Assembly (NCBI GenBank): GCA_937950315.1
Contig: CALFDU010000144.1
Coordinates: 1 to 47,717, forward strand
Source of the DNA: an uncultured Saprospiraceae bacterium
GTDB taxonomy: Bacteria; Bacteroidota; Bacteroidia; Chitinophagales; Saprospiraceae
Length of the DNA stretch: 47,717 nucleotides
Direction: 5' to 3'
Numbering within the stretch: position 1 is the first letter of the stretch; every line of letters starts with the position of its first letter. Below are positions 27,878 through 36,388 of the stretch, one piece after another. Made by a program: the position numbers and the translations under genes. The notes below the pieces were generated by a model. That model was given only the letters and a program-made list of their open reading frames with translations, did not search any database and was not told where the DNA came from.

Positions 27878-30800
27878 TTCGAAATTTAAAACTTGTCATA
27901 CTCTGCCTTTTATGTGCCAATGTGATTTTTGCACAGCAACTTAAGCCTATCAAGAAATCAACCGGTAATTCTGTGAATGCTATCAATGATTTACATCTCC
28001 AGAAGAGGGTTAATCCCGCTTCCGCAAATGTAGATGAAGGTATTCAATATCTTCCCGTACACACTTTTACAGGTAGAGCCGATTTAAAAAATCAGTTTGT
28101 CGTTGATCGCTACAACAACGATGGCCAACCATCATTTATAAGCGGTAAACTTGAGGCATCAAAACGATCAAGTAACCTACAAGTACAAGCCCAAGATTAT
28201 TTAAAAGAAGCATCAAAATTGATGAAGCTGTCTGACAATGATCAATTCAGTATGAAAAAAACTTGGACAGATGAGCTGGGTCAGACACATTTAAAGTACC
28301 AACAACAACACAACAATATTTCGATATACGGGGCAGAAGTAATCCTTCACTCCAAAGCAAACACCATCAATAGTTTGAACGGTGTCTATGCCAGCACACT
28401 GGATCTTGATGTAAATACATCAGTACCTTCTATTCAACCAAGTGAAGTTGTCTCAATCGTTAAAGAAAACATCAAAGGATCATACCGTGATTTGTCAGAA
28501 AGCACAGATTTGTTTTCTCAAAAAATAAATCAATGGGAAAACGAATTGGTTTACTATAAAGATGCAGATAAGCTTACGCTTTCTTATCACGTAAAAGTAT
28601 ATCCTCATCCCGGTGAGTGGATGACGTATTTCATAGATGCTCAGTCCGGAGAAATCATCAAAGAGTATTCTAATATCTGTCAATTGCATGCAGGTCATAT
28701 TGATTCAGATCATGCACATGATTGTAATGCTCATGGACATCACGCGCACAACGAATCTGTAGCCAATGATCTTGTTTATGAGGAAACAGTACTTGATGGT
28801 CCTACGACTGCTACGGCACAAGATCTTTTCGGAAACAATGTGAATATCAATACCTATGAAGTCGGTACCAACTTTTTTATGATAGATGGTTCGCGTACAA
28901 TGTTTAGTCCGGGAGCTAGTAATTTGCCAAACGATCCCGTAGGAGCGATATGGACCATTGATGCATTCGACTCGTCGCCACAGACCAATAATTTTGAGTT
29001 CGGTCATGTCACTTCAGGGTCCAACAGTTGGAACCAAAGAGAAGCAGTTTCAGCACATTCCAATGCAGGACTATCCTACGAGTACTTTAAGGAAGTACAC
29101 GGAAGAGAAAGTATAGACGGTTCAGGCGGAACCATCATTTCATTCGTCAATGTTGCAGATGAAACAGGTTCTTCTATGGGTAATGCGTTTTGGAATGGGG
29201 TGGCCATTTTTTATGGCAATGGAGACAGTGATTTTTTTCCGCTAGGAAGAGGTCTTGATGTTGCAGGTCACGAATTGAGCCATGGCGTTGTTCAACAGAC
29301 AGCCAACCTTGAATACTTTGGAGAGTCCGGAGCGATGAACGAATCTTTTGCAGATATTTTTGGAGCGATGATAGATCGAGATGATTGGAAAATTGGTGAA
29401 GATGTAGTAAGAATTAATTCGTTTCCTTCTGGTGCGTTAAGAGACATGGAAGATCCACACAACGGTGCCAATACTGGAAACTTTGGTGGAGGATGGCAGC
29501 CAAGTAATGTCAACGAGATGTTTACAGGTTCTCAAGACAATGGTGGAGTACACATCAACTCAGGTATCCCAAATCATGCTTACTACGAACTAGCAACACA
29601 AATAGGAAGAGACAAAGCGGAGAGAATATTTTACCGAGCACTTGAGACGTACTTGACAAAATCATCACAATTTATCGATCTAAGAGCTGCTGTTGAGAGA
29701 TCAACCACAGACCTTTATGGATCAAACGAATTGATAGCTGTAGAAAATGCATTCAACGATGTAGGTATTGGATCAGGAGGTGGAGGTAGTTATGAAAATG
29801 ATGCAGAAACAAATCCCGGCGATGATTTTATTCTATATACAGACCCTGGATTTGATGCCATCTTTTTGGCAGATCCTTCAGGCATGATAATTTCTAATCC
29901 ACTCAGTAATACAGGTATATTGTCTAAGCCTTCCATAACGGATGATGGAGAAGAAATTGTATTTATCGGAAAGGACAAGAAGATGTATATCATTAACATT
30001 GATTGGGGTGCAGGAACAGCAGAACAAAACATACTTGAAGAAACAGTAGCTTGGAGAAATGTTGTCATTTCCAAAGATGGAAATAGAATCGCAGCTCTGT
30101 TTGATGATACCACTCCTCGTATTTGGGTATTCGATTTTATTGCAGGTGCAAGCCAAGAATTTCAATTGTATAATCCGACCTATACGGAAGGAATTAATAC
30201 AGGTGACGTTTTGTATGCAGATGTTATGGAATTTGACATCACCAGTAACTTTATTTTGTATGATGCTGCCAGTCAGATTCAGAGCCAGACAGCAGGTAAC
30301 TATGAATATTGGGATATTGGATTCTTAGAAGTATGGAATGGTGCGGCAGATACTTGGGCATTGGGAAATATCGAAAAAGCTTTTCCATCTTTGCCGGAAG
30401 GAACAAGTGTAGGAAATCCAACTTTCGCCAAAAATTCTCCGTATATCATTGCCTTTGATTTTATCGATCAGCAAGGAAACCAGATCTTAGGCGCCAATCT
30501 CGAGAGAGGTGATGTAGGATTGATTTATGATAATTCAATATTGGGTTACCCAAGTTTCTCTAGAGATGATACAAGAATCATTTTCGATTTAAATGCATCA
30601 GGTTATGAAGAATTAGGAATTTTAGATATGAACACCGATAAGATTTCTACCAATCCAGTAAATGATACACCTTGGTTGTTTCAGAATCCTACACCATCTC
30701 AATGGGGAGTTTGGTTTAGCAACGGAGTGCGTGTGCTTTCTGATTTAGAAAATGTTGAAGCGGAAGTTTCTCAGGTGTCGCTATTCCCTAATCCAACGAG

Positions 30801-31011
30801 TGAAATTTTGAATTTAAAGATCTATGGATTGAAAGAAGCAAAGACATATGAAATATATGACCTGATGGGCAAGTTGGTTATGACCAACGATCTACAAGAC
30901 AACCAATCCGAAACGCAGATCAATGTTTCTGGTTTGACACAAGGGACATATATTCTTGGTGTTACAACCAATGACAAAAGATACAATACGCAATTTATTA
31001 TCAACAGATAA
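27874..31011 (+). CDS. M4 (thermolysin-like) metallopeptidase with FTP/PepSY prodomain, beta-propeller and T9SS signal
   Basis: A 1045-residue secreted protease. Signal peptide (MIRNLKLVILCLLCANVIFAQ), then an FTP/PepSY propeptide (about 60-270). A histidine-rich linker (about 269-293, eight His) precedes the catalytic domain. The zinc site is complete: HELSH (His466, Glu467, His470) with third ligand Glu490 in GAMNESFAD, exactly 24 residues after the first His as in thermolysin. The catalytic histidine is His560 in GGVHINSGIPNHAYY. Serine replaces the common threonine in HExTH. A TolB/WD40-like propeller follows (about 645-960), and then a T9SS sorting domain (about 965-1045, SLFPNPTSEILNLKIYG). 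It degrades extracellular proteins. Coupled to the upstream lipoprotein; a strong terminator follows. Confidence 0.95.
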   Translation: MIRNLKLVILCLLCANVIFAQQLKPIKKSTGNSVNAINDLHLQKRVNPASANVDEGIQYLPVHTFTGRADLKNQFVVDRYNNDGQPSFISGKLEASKRSSNLQVQAQDYLKEASKLMKLSDNDQFSMKKTWTDELGQTHLKYQQQHNNISIYGAEVILHSKANTINSLNGVYASTLDLDVNTSVPSIQPSEVVSIVKENIKGSYRDLSESTDLFSQKINQWENELVYYKDADKLTLSYHVKVYPHPGEWMTYFIDAQSGEIIKEYSNICQLHAGHIDSDHAHDCNAHGHHAHNESVANDLVYEETVLDGPTTATAQDLFGNNVNINTYEVGTNFFMIDGSRTMFSPGASNLPNDPVGAIWTIDAFDSSPQTNNFEFGHVTSGSNSWNQREAVSAHSNAGLSYEYFKEVHGRESIDGSGGTIISFVNVADETGSSMGNAFWNGVAIFYGNGDSDFFPLGRGLDVAGHELSHGVVQQTANLEYFGESGAMNESFADIFGAMIDRDDWKIGEDVVRINSFPSGALRDMEDPHNGANTGNFGGGWQPSNVNEMFTGSQDNGGVHINSGIPNHAYYELATQIGRDKAERIFYRALETYLTKSSQFIDLRAAVERSTTDLYGSNELIAVENAFNDVGIGSGGGGSYENDAETNPGDDFILYTDPGFDAIFLADPSGMIISNPLSNTGILSKPSITDDGEEIVFIGKDKKMYIINIDWGAGTAEQNILEETVAWRNVVISKDGNRIAALFDDTTPRIWVFDFIAGASQEFQLYNPTYTEGINTGDVLYADVMEFDITSNFILYDAASQIQSQTAGNYEYWDIGFLEVWNGAADTWALGNIEKAFPSLPEGTSVGNPTFAKNSPYIIAFDFIDQQGNQILGANLERGDVGLIYDNSILGYPSFSRDDTRIIFDLNASGYEELGILDMNTDKISTNPVNDTPWLFQNPTPSQWGVWFSNGVRVLSDLENVEAEVSQVSLFPNPTSEILNLKIYGLKEAKTYEIYDLMGKLVMTNDLQDNQSETQINVSGLTQGTYILGVTTNDKRYNTQFIINR

Positions 31012-31030
31012 ATTGAAACAATTAAAATTG

Positions 31031-31064
31031 AGAGGGGAAGGCTTCAGTCTTCCCCTCTTTTTTA
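31031..31064 (+). terminator. Intrinsic terminator after the M4 metallopeptidase
   Basis: A perfect 10-bp GC-rich stem (31031-31040 with 31049-31058) and 8-base loop, followed by a T-tract to 31064. It is 20 bases after the stop codon. Confidence 0.85.
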
Positions 31065-31080
31065 TTAACCAACCATTAGT

Positions 31081-32058
31081 TTGATCAAAAAAATACTCAT
31101 CATAAGATTCAGTTCTATTGGAGACATAGTGCTTACTTCTCCGATCGTCAGAGCTGTCAAGAATCAAACCCATGCACAAGTTCATTTTCTTGTGAAGAAA
31201 CAGTTTGCTTCTGTGATGAAGTTTAACCCCTTTATTGACAAATGTTGGAACTTCGATCCAGAAGACCCATCTCTGCTTTCAAAACTCAAGGAAGAAAATT
31301 TTGACCTCATCCTAGATCTTCAGAAAAACATAAGGAGTAAAAAAGTAGCTAGGTCGTTGCATGCCAAGACCATCAGTTTTGACAAGATCAATATCAGAAA
31401 GTGGGCTTATGTTAATTTTAAATTTCCCGCTTTACCCAATCTTCATATTGTTGATCGATACTTTTCTGCTGTCAAGGAACTTGGAATTAAAAATGATGGA
31501 CAAGGATTGGATTTTTATGTAGATCCTCATGTCTCTTCTCAATTTCTCAAAAAGGACGAAAAGTATATTTGTATTTCACTAGGAGCTGCGCACAATACCA
31601 AGCAGATTCCAGAGTCTACGCTTGCGCAAATATGCGATCAGGTGGAAACTACAATTTATTTATTGGGAGGAAATATGGATAAAGAGAAAGGCGATCGTAT
31701 TGCAGTCTCTCGAGAACATGTCCACAATATGGCTGGACAGACCTCTCTTCAAGAATCCGCTGCTTTGTTAAGCAATGCACAATTATTACTCACCGCAGAT
31801 ACAGGACTGATGCACATGGCTGTTGGTCTTAAAATACCTACCTTGGTGATATGGGGAAATACAGCCCCAGAATTGGGCATGTATCCTTACTATGGTGAAG
31901 ATGATATTTTTACCTTTAATCATGAGGTTAAACCTTTGAGCTGTCGACCTTGTTCAAAACTGGGGAAACAAAGCTGCCCAAAAGGACATTTTAACTGTAT
32001 GCGAAAGCAAAATATCCCTATGATTGTAGACCAAATAAAGACTTTGGTCGAAGATTGA
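31081..32058 (+). CDS. Glycosyltransferase family 9 (heptosyltransferase-like)
   Basis: A 325-residue GT-B enzyme of the LPS heptosyltransferase type (WaaF/RfaF-like). The N-terminal signature is IKKILIIRFSSIGDIVLTSP, with the GDI motif common to the family. The C-terminal half carries the donor-binding region LLTADTGLMHMAVGLKIPTL and IWGNTAPELGMYPYYG. A terminal cysteine-bearing segment (RPCSKLGKQSCPKGHFNCM) is also seen in Bacteroidota members. The start must be TTG at 31081, since it directly precedes the conserved core and no ATG is available after the upstream terminator. Role: adds a sugar to LPS core or another glycan; donor uncertain. Confidence 0.9.
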   Translation: MIKKILIIRFSSIGDIVLTSPIVRAVKNQTHAQVHFLVKKQFASVMKFNPFIDKCWNFDPEDPSLLSKLKEENFDLILDLQKNIRSKKVARSLHAKTISFDKINIRKWAYVNFKFPALPNLHIVDRYFSAVKELGIKNDGQGLDFYVDPHVSSQFLKKDEKYICISLGAAHNTKQIPESTLAQICDQVETTIYLLGGNMDKEKGDRIAVSREHVHNMAGQTSLQESAALLSNAQLLLTADTGLMHMAVGLKIPTLVIWGNTAPELGMYPYYGEDDIFTFNHEVKPLSCRPCSKLGKQSCPKGHFNCMRKQNIPMIVDQIKTLVED

Positions 32059-32124
32059 AAAATGTAGAACTCATTTACTCAAAATATTGTTGTACAATTA
32101 ACTAGAAAATAAAACCAAATACAA

Positions 32125-32976
32125 ATGGCACAAAGAAGACCAAATTTTGATATTCCTAATGTTCCTGGAGGCTTAAGTAAATACCTTGTTTACTTTATGA
32201 TCGCTGCAGTTCTATTTATGATCCTGACCTCAACCACTTTCATTACCATTAATCCCGGTCAGAAAGGAGTGAAGTTTAAAAAATTCAGTGGCGGACTTGA
32301 AAAAGAAATAATATATGATCAAGGCTTTCATGTTGTAGCACCATGGAATGATTTGATCGTTTATGATGTAAGAATCAATGAAGCAAATGAAGAAATGGAT
32401 GTCCTTTCCAAGAACGGTCTACCGATTAAAATATCTCTTTCTTACAGATATGCACCTATCGGTGATAAAATTGGATACCTCCACGATGAAGTAGGTTCTA
32501 ATTATCTCGGTAGAATTGTTGAACCTGAAATCAAGGCGGCAACAAGAGAGGTGATCGGTGAATACCTTCCAGAAGAATTGTACAGTTCTAAAAGAGAAGC
32601 AATCCAAGATGAAATCTTTGACAGAACGCAAGAGTCTGTTGGAAAGAAATATGTAAACCTTGACGCGATCTTGATCAGTTCAGTTCAACTGCCACCTAAG
32701 TTGGAAAACGCCATCGAGAAGAAGCTTGAAGAAGAGCAGTTATCGTTTGAGTATGAATACAAGTTGGATAGAGAGAGAAAAGAAGCAGAAAGAAAGATTA
32801 TCGAGGCACAAGCCAAAGCAGATGCCAATCAAATTCTTAATGCCTCCTTAACAGACAAAATTTTGAGAGACAAAGGTATCGAAGCAACACTTGAACTCGC
32901 TGCATCACCAAATTCAAAGGTAGTGATTGTCGGAAGTGGAAAAGATGGATTGCCATTGATCCTAGGAGATCAATAA
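32125..32976 (+). CDS. Prohibitin-like SPFH/Band 7 membrane protein
   Basis: A 283-residue protein with one N-terminal membrane segment (about 19-43, LVYFMIAAVLFMILTSTTFI), the SPFH/Band 7 domain (about 45-215, NPGQKGVKFKKFSGGLEKE, MDVLSKNGLPIKISLSYRY), and a charged coiled-coil (about 215-255, EEEQLSFEYEYKLDRERKEA). The C-terminus ends in VVIVGSGKDGLPLILG, very close to prohibitin/HflC-type ends. The family forms large membrane rings that hold membrane proteases such as FtsH or organise microdomains. No partner protease gene is adjacent. Confidence 0.93.
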   Translation: MAQRRPNFDIPNVPGGLSKYLVYFMIAAVLFMILTSTTFITINPGQKGVKFKKFSGGLEKEIIYDQGFHVVAPWNDLIVYDVRINEANEEMDVLSKNGLPIKISLSYRYAPIGDKIGYLHDEVGSNYLGRIVEPEIKAATREVIGEYLPEELYSSKREAIQDEIFDRTQESVGKKYVNLDAILISSVQLPPKLENAIEKKLEEEQLSFEYEYKLDRERKEAERKIIEAQAKADANQILNASLTDKILRDKGIEATLELAASPNSKVVIVGSGKDGLPLILGDQ

Positions 32977-32990
32977 ATCAGTACCACCTA

Positions 32991-33039
32991 CAAACAACAA
33001 AGGCCTCATTGAGATAATCAATGAGGCCTTTGTTGTTTG
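32991..33039. terminator. Perfect 22-bp inverted repeat, bidirectional terminator
   Basis: Arms 32991-33012 and 33018-33039 are perfect reverse complements, with a 5-base loop. It lies between the 3' ends of the convergent prohibitin-like and lipoprotein genes, 14 and 10 bases from their stops, and is the strongest hairpin in the window. Confidence 0.8.
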
Positions 33040-33049
33040 TATCTATCTA

Positions 33050-33760
33050 TTATTCAATTAGTAATTCCCAGCCCACGCCTTGCGAGGTCCACCAACTGTA
33101 TCTAGAAGTTCTTACAATCCCATCTTCTTTACTGTAAAAATAGGAAAGTCCATCACCATCCGCTGCCATGGCAATATTGTTCATCAAGACATTCAAAGAA
33201 GGGTAGATGTTACCAGATATGTCTGCATTGTTTATTTGTATTTCTTTAAGATCCTCATGATAAGGAAAGGTAGTTTTCCAACCTAAAATGTCATAATCTG
33301 ATTCTACGTATGGCCTCAACGTTAAGTTTCTAGGTTCACTATTGAATAGATGACTTTGAAAAGTCATGTCTTTGTATTGTTCAGTAATCAACGAGTCATT
33401 TCTTACATACATCAAGTAAGTGAAGACACTATCCGCTTGTGGTAACCAATAATCCACTTCCTCATTCAATATGGCAGAAGCTGGCGTTATTTTTTCCTGA
33501 ACAACAAATTTCCCATCCTTAAAACCACACACCTCAAAGTTCAAAGTATCCCTAGTAAATTGATAATTACTATTGTCAGTATCATAATAACTTTCTCCCA
33601 AGAAATACACATAATTAAATTCATCCCCCACCTCCAAATCATCGAATCCTACTGCAGGCGAGACCGTATTTTCTATCGACATTTGGATCGGCTCTGGCGT
33701 TTCCTTACTACAAGAAAAAGCAAACAAGCTCAGCGTTATTCCAATGATTATATTTTTCAT
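33050..33760 (-). CDS. Lipoprotein of unknown function
   Basis: A 236-residue lipoprotein (MKNIIIGITLSLFAFSC, Cys17). The mature protein is predicted to be beta-rich with many aromatic residues (GDEFNYVYFLGESYYDT, FVVQEKITPASAIL, SRYSWWTSQGVGWELLIE). I recognise no family. It is monocistronic: it ends at the bidirectional 22-bp inverted repeat, and the GGATT repeat patch lies in its upstream region, so its promoter must be near or within 33761-33820. Confidence 0.8.
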   Translation of the reverse strand: MKNIIIGITLSLFAFSCSKETPEPIQMSIENTVSPAVGFDDLEVGDEFNYVYFLGESYYDTDNSNYQFTRDTLNFEVCGFKDGKFVVQEKITPASAILNEEVDYWLPQADSVFTYLMYVRNDSLITEQYKDMTFQSHLFNSEPRNLTLRPYVESDYDILGWKTTFPYHEDLKEIQINNADISGNIYPSLNVLMNNIAMAADGDGLSYFYSKEDGIVRTSRYSWWTSQGVGWELLIE

Positions 33761-33819
33761 AGTCTTATAATATGATTTATAATTTAATTTCTTTCACCAT
33801 TATTTCAATTATCATCCCC

Positions 33820-33987
33820 ACGTCAAAAATCTTACAATCCTTCTATCCCATAAATCCTAGTTGGTCTCCTAAAATCCTATAATCCCTACATCCTAAAAAT
33901 CCTAGTTCTACATCCTAAAATCCTTCTATCCCAAAAATCCTAGTTGGTCCCACAATCCTAGTTGGTTCCCTAAATCCTAGTTCTAAC
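33820..33987 (-). repeat. Degenerate GGATT-type short tandem repeat patch
   Basis: Read on the minus strand, this stretch consists of about fifteen GGAT(T) cores spaced 7-13 bases apart, with linkers such as TTTTA and CCAACTA. Five copies extend to AACTAGGATT (plus-strand positions 33853-33862, 33898-33907, 33936-33945, 33954-33963, 33973-33982). Three of these five continue upstream as CCAACTAGG. There is no long reading frame. It fills most of the 334-bp gap between a lipoprotein gene and the broken tail-fiber-like gene. Confidence 0.8.
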
Positions 33988-34022
33988 GCCCCAACTCCCC
34001 AAACCGTTGGTACCAAACAAAA

Positions 34023-34057
34023 AAAGCCTGTGATTTAAAAACCACAGACTTTATATT
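34023..34057 (-). terminator. Intrinsic terminator of the tail-fiber-like unit
   Basis: A 10-bp stem (34023-34032 with 34043-34052, one G-U pair on the minus strand) is followed on the minus strand by a T-tract. It lies about 40 bases beyond the end of the broken S74-like gene. Confidence 0.65.
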
Positions 34058-34094
34058 CCCAAAAATTTTTACCTATTTCAATATGAATACACAC

Positions 34095-34763
34095 TTATTC
34101 AAACTGTAAATTTTTCCATATTCCTCCACTACAAACACGTACTTTGCTTGTGATTGAGCTAAAATAAATTCTACCTTCTACACATGCTGGAGCAGTTACT
34201 CTCGGTTGTAGTCGCAATACATCATCAATGAAAACTTCATCTTGTGAAACAAACATCACATCTTGTCCATCATTTCTAATGATCACTTCATCAACAGCAT
34301 CAATGACAAGATCACCATTTACAATAGCATTTTTAAGTTCAAATGTATTTATGGTATGTGAAAGAGAAGCAACTTCGCTACCATCTTCATACCACTCAAT
34401 GGCACTATCATCACTATCGGAAAAGCGTATGTCTGCCCCTTCTGATTCAAGATCTAGTGCAACATCTGGAGTATCAGTGCCAAGTCCGATATTTCCAGTT
34501 GATTCTTCTATTGCAAAATAATTGGAACCATCATCTAAAGTGTTATTTATACCATCTGAAAGTCGATTGATTTTAAAGGCATTTTTATCATTGTCTATTC
34601 CATAAACCCAATTTTTAGTACCTGATGTCATATGAATAGACAAATCAGTACTGGCAAAAGTGTTTTTCAGACTTAAAATTGGTCTGTTGTTATTTCTGAG
34701 AATGACTCCAGAAATTAGTGGTTCATCAGAGAGAGTAGTTCCTAATGGTTGGATGTTTACCAA
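34095..34763 (-). pseudogene. C-terminal half of a tail-fiber-like secreted protein, separated by an in-frame TAA
   Basis: This 222-codon stretch is in exactly the same frame as the gene at 34773-35216. The codons between are TAA CAT CAA GGA, followed by the TTG at 34763. It is therefore the second half of one ~373-residue protein rather than a separate gene. It contains repetitive short beta-strand phrases typical of Bacteroidota head/tail-fiber-like proteins: NIGLGTDTPDVALDLESEGA, IRFSDSDDSAIEWYEDGSEV, VFIDDVLRLQPRVTAPACVE, ending RVCSGGIWKNLQFE. There is no signal peptide of its own, and no good ATG near its beginning. It could be expressed only by read-through or by weak re-initiation at TTG 34763. 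Confidence 0.75.
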
Positions 34764-34772
34764 TCCTTGATG

Positions 34773-35216
34773 TTATATTCCATCAGCTGTCTCTTGCCAA
34801 AACTGCGGATTTGGATATGACCAACTTGCAGTACCAGCTCCATCAGTTGTCAAGATTTGATCAGCAGTTCCATCCATGGTAGGCAAAATGTATTGATTGT
34901 TGATTCGCAATTTCCCATCGCTGGACAAACCTAGTTTTTGAACTCCATTGAAGGCTAAAACAAATGGTTGAAGCAATTGTCCATCATTGGTAGTAGTTCC
35001 ATTTTGAGTTCGTGCATTCATCGCCCACTTATTGTTTGGAGCCAAAGCATGCTGAAACCAAAATCTTACGAAGTCTCCACTTTCAGTTTCCATGATGGAA
35101 ATATGAGGATTGCTTGAATCCGAATCCATCTCTATGGTAGTCTGTGCTTGAGCATGTATATTTTCCGAAAGGGAAAACATCAGCAACAAGCCTACAATGA
35201 ATAATAAGTATTTCAT
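34773..35216 (-). CDS. N-terminal half of a tail-fiber-like secreted protein (ends at premature TAA)
   Basis: A 147-codon frame with a signal peptide (MKYLLFIVGLLLMFSLSENIHAQ). The mature part parallels the neighbour at 35262-36350: an opening ISIMETESGDFVRFWFQHA against the neighbour's LTDTAQNNFTRFIFANDF, then a KWAMNARTQNG / EWRVASRAFNA match. These are therefore paralogues. It ends NPQFWQETADGI and then TAA, at a place where related proteins continue as GIxYxxGxVxIG. The frame reopens immediately after the stop. A single base change (for example TAT or TAC to TAA) would explain the break; sequencing error or programmed read-through are the alternatives. It starts 46 bases after the S74 gene and is probably co-transcribed with it. 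Confidence 0.75.
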   Translation of the reverse strand: MKYLLFIVGLLLMFSLSENIHAQAQTTIEMDSDSSNPHISIMETESGDFVRFWFQHALAPNNKWAMNARTQNGTTTNDGQLLQPFVLAFNGVQKLGLSSDGKLRINNQYILPTMDGTADQILTTDGAGTASWSYPNPQFWQETADGI

Positions 35217-35261
35217 AACATGTAAGTTTTAAAATCGGGTTTTTTAGAAACTTATTGCAGC

Positions 35262-36350
35262 TTATTTTAATTCAGCAAGCATGCTTTTGATTTCTGCAAT
35301 CTCAGCTTTCAATGATTCGTTTTCTGACTTCATTTTTTCAATCACTACATTTTGCTCTTGAATAGCACTTGTCAAAACAGGAATCATTTTAATATAATCC
35401 ACACCTAGTATTTCGATTTGATCAGTTTTTGATCTTGGATTCCCTGCTTCTTCAAAAATGGTGTGTGTTTGCTCAGTCACTACTTCAGGGAAAAGAACTT
35501 GTAAGTCTTGTGCTAAAAATCCAATTTGTGGCCCTTTTGCAAAATTCATTGAAGGATAAATACTCTGATCATATTCATAAGTCTTAACTTCAAGAGACAT
35601 TAGTTTGTCCAAGACCTGTGGTTGTAATTTTTGAATGTTCTTTTTTAATCTCTGATCAGATGGTGCAGTAAAACTTCCTGTGTAGTAGATGTCACCAGCT
35701 CCATAAATTGCCCAGCTACTTCCTGAATCTCCAGTTGCACTACCAAATACCCCAATCTCATTAGAATCAGTACTATTTGCTACACCGTATACACCCCATG
35801 CTTCACCAGTAGTGGAATTGGCTTGTCCAAATACTCCTATTCTGTTACCATCACCCTCTCCGTGAGCCCACATAAATCCACCATGAGTTGTGCCATCAAA
35901 TGTTCGATCATTTTCGGCTTGGATCCCGAAAGAATAATCGTCTGTAAAAATGTCCACTTGCCCTTCGAAGAATGGAGGTATTGTTTTTCCTATGATCAAT
36001 GAGGAATCCATTACAACATGCCTTGTTAATGCTACTTGTTCCACACCAAATGCATTTGGAAGTGCATTTAAGCTCATAAATGTTGTGGTCGAACTTCCAT
36101 CAAAATGATTGAAAAGCATTCTGTTTTCTGGATTACCTGCGTTGAATGCCCTGGATGCTACTCTCCATTCTTCGTCAGAGAAATCATTGGCAAAAATAAA
36201 TCTTGTAAAATTGTTTTGAGCTGTATCTGTTAATTTAAGTTGAGGGTTTGTTGAAGTAGAAAAATGTTCAACCTCAATTTGTGATGTACCTATTGCTGCC
36301 ATCAAAAGCAAAAATAGGCTTATCGTTAATTTGATATTTGAATTATGCAT
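35262..36350 (-). CDS. Secreted tail-fiber protein with intramolecular chaperone (Peptidase_S74) domain
   Basis: A 362-residue exported protein with a signal peptide (ending around IGTSQ). An N-terminal beta-rich region (about 25-140) leads to a repeat of GVFGQANSTTGEAWGVYG and GVFGSATGDSGSSWAIYG (about 175-215), typical of trimeric fibers. The S74 chaperone-of-endosialidase domain begins APSDQRLKKNIQKL with the Ser231-Asp232 dyad used for self-cleavage in phage homologues. It continues IGFLAQDLQVLFPEVV and VDYIKMIPVLTSAIQEQN, and ends in a coiled coil (about 325-362). In Bacteroidota such proteins are chromosomal and secreted; there is no other phage gene here. Self-cleavage in this protein is inference. 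Confidence 0.9.
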   Translation of the reverse strand: MHNSNIKLTISLFLLLMAAIGTSQIEVEHFSTSTNPQLKLTDTAQNNFTRFIFANDFSDEEWRVASRAFNAGNPENRMLFNHFDGSSTTTFMSLNALPNAFGVEQVALTRHVVMDSSLIIGKTIPPFFEGQVDIFTDDYSFGIQAENDRTFDGTTHGGFMWAHGEGDGNRIGVFGQANSTTGEAWGVYGVANSTDSNEIGVFGSATGDSGSSWAIYGAGDIYYTGSFTAPSDQRLKKNIQKLQPQVLDKLMSLEVKTYEYDQSIYPSMNFAKGPQIGFLAQDLQVLFPEVVTEQTHTIFEEAGNPRSKTDQIEILGVDYIKMIPVLTSAIQEQNVVIEKMKSENESLKAEIAEIKSMLAELK

Positions 36351-36388
36351 TTGTATTTAAATTTTATTGGTGTTATAATAATTAGATC

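Noticed and set aside
33820-33987. CRISPR array
   Set aside because: Repeat unit is only 5-12 bases, degenerate, with irregular 7-13 base spacing and no unique spacers of constant length; no cas genes in the window.
35262-36350. Prophage tail module
   Set aside because: The S74/tail-fiber protein has a Sec signal peptide and there are no phage structural, integrase or lysis genes nearby; chromosomal secreted S74 proteins are common in Bacteroidota.
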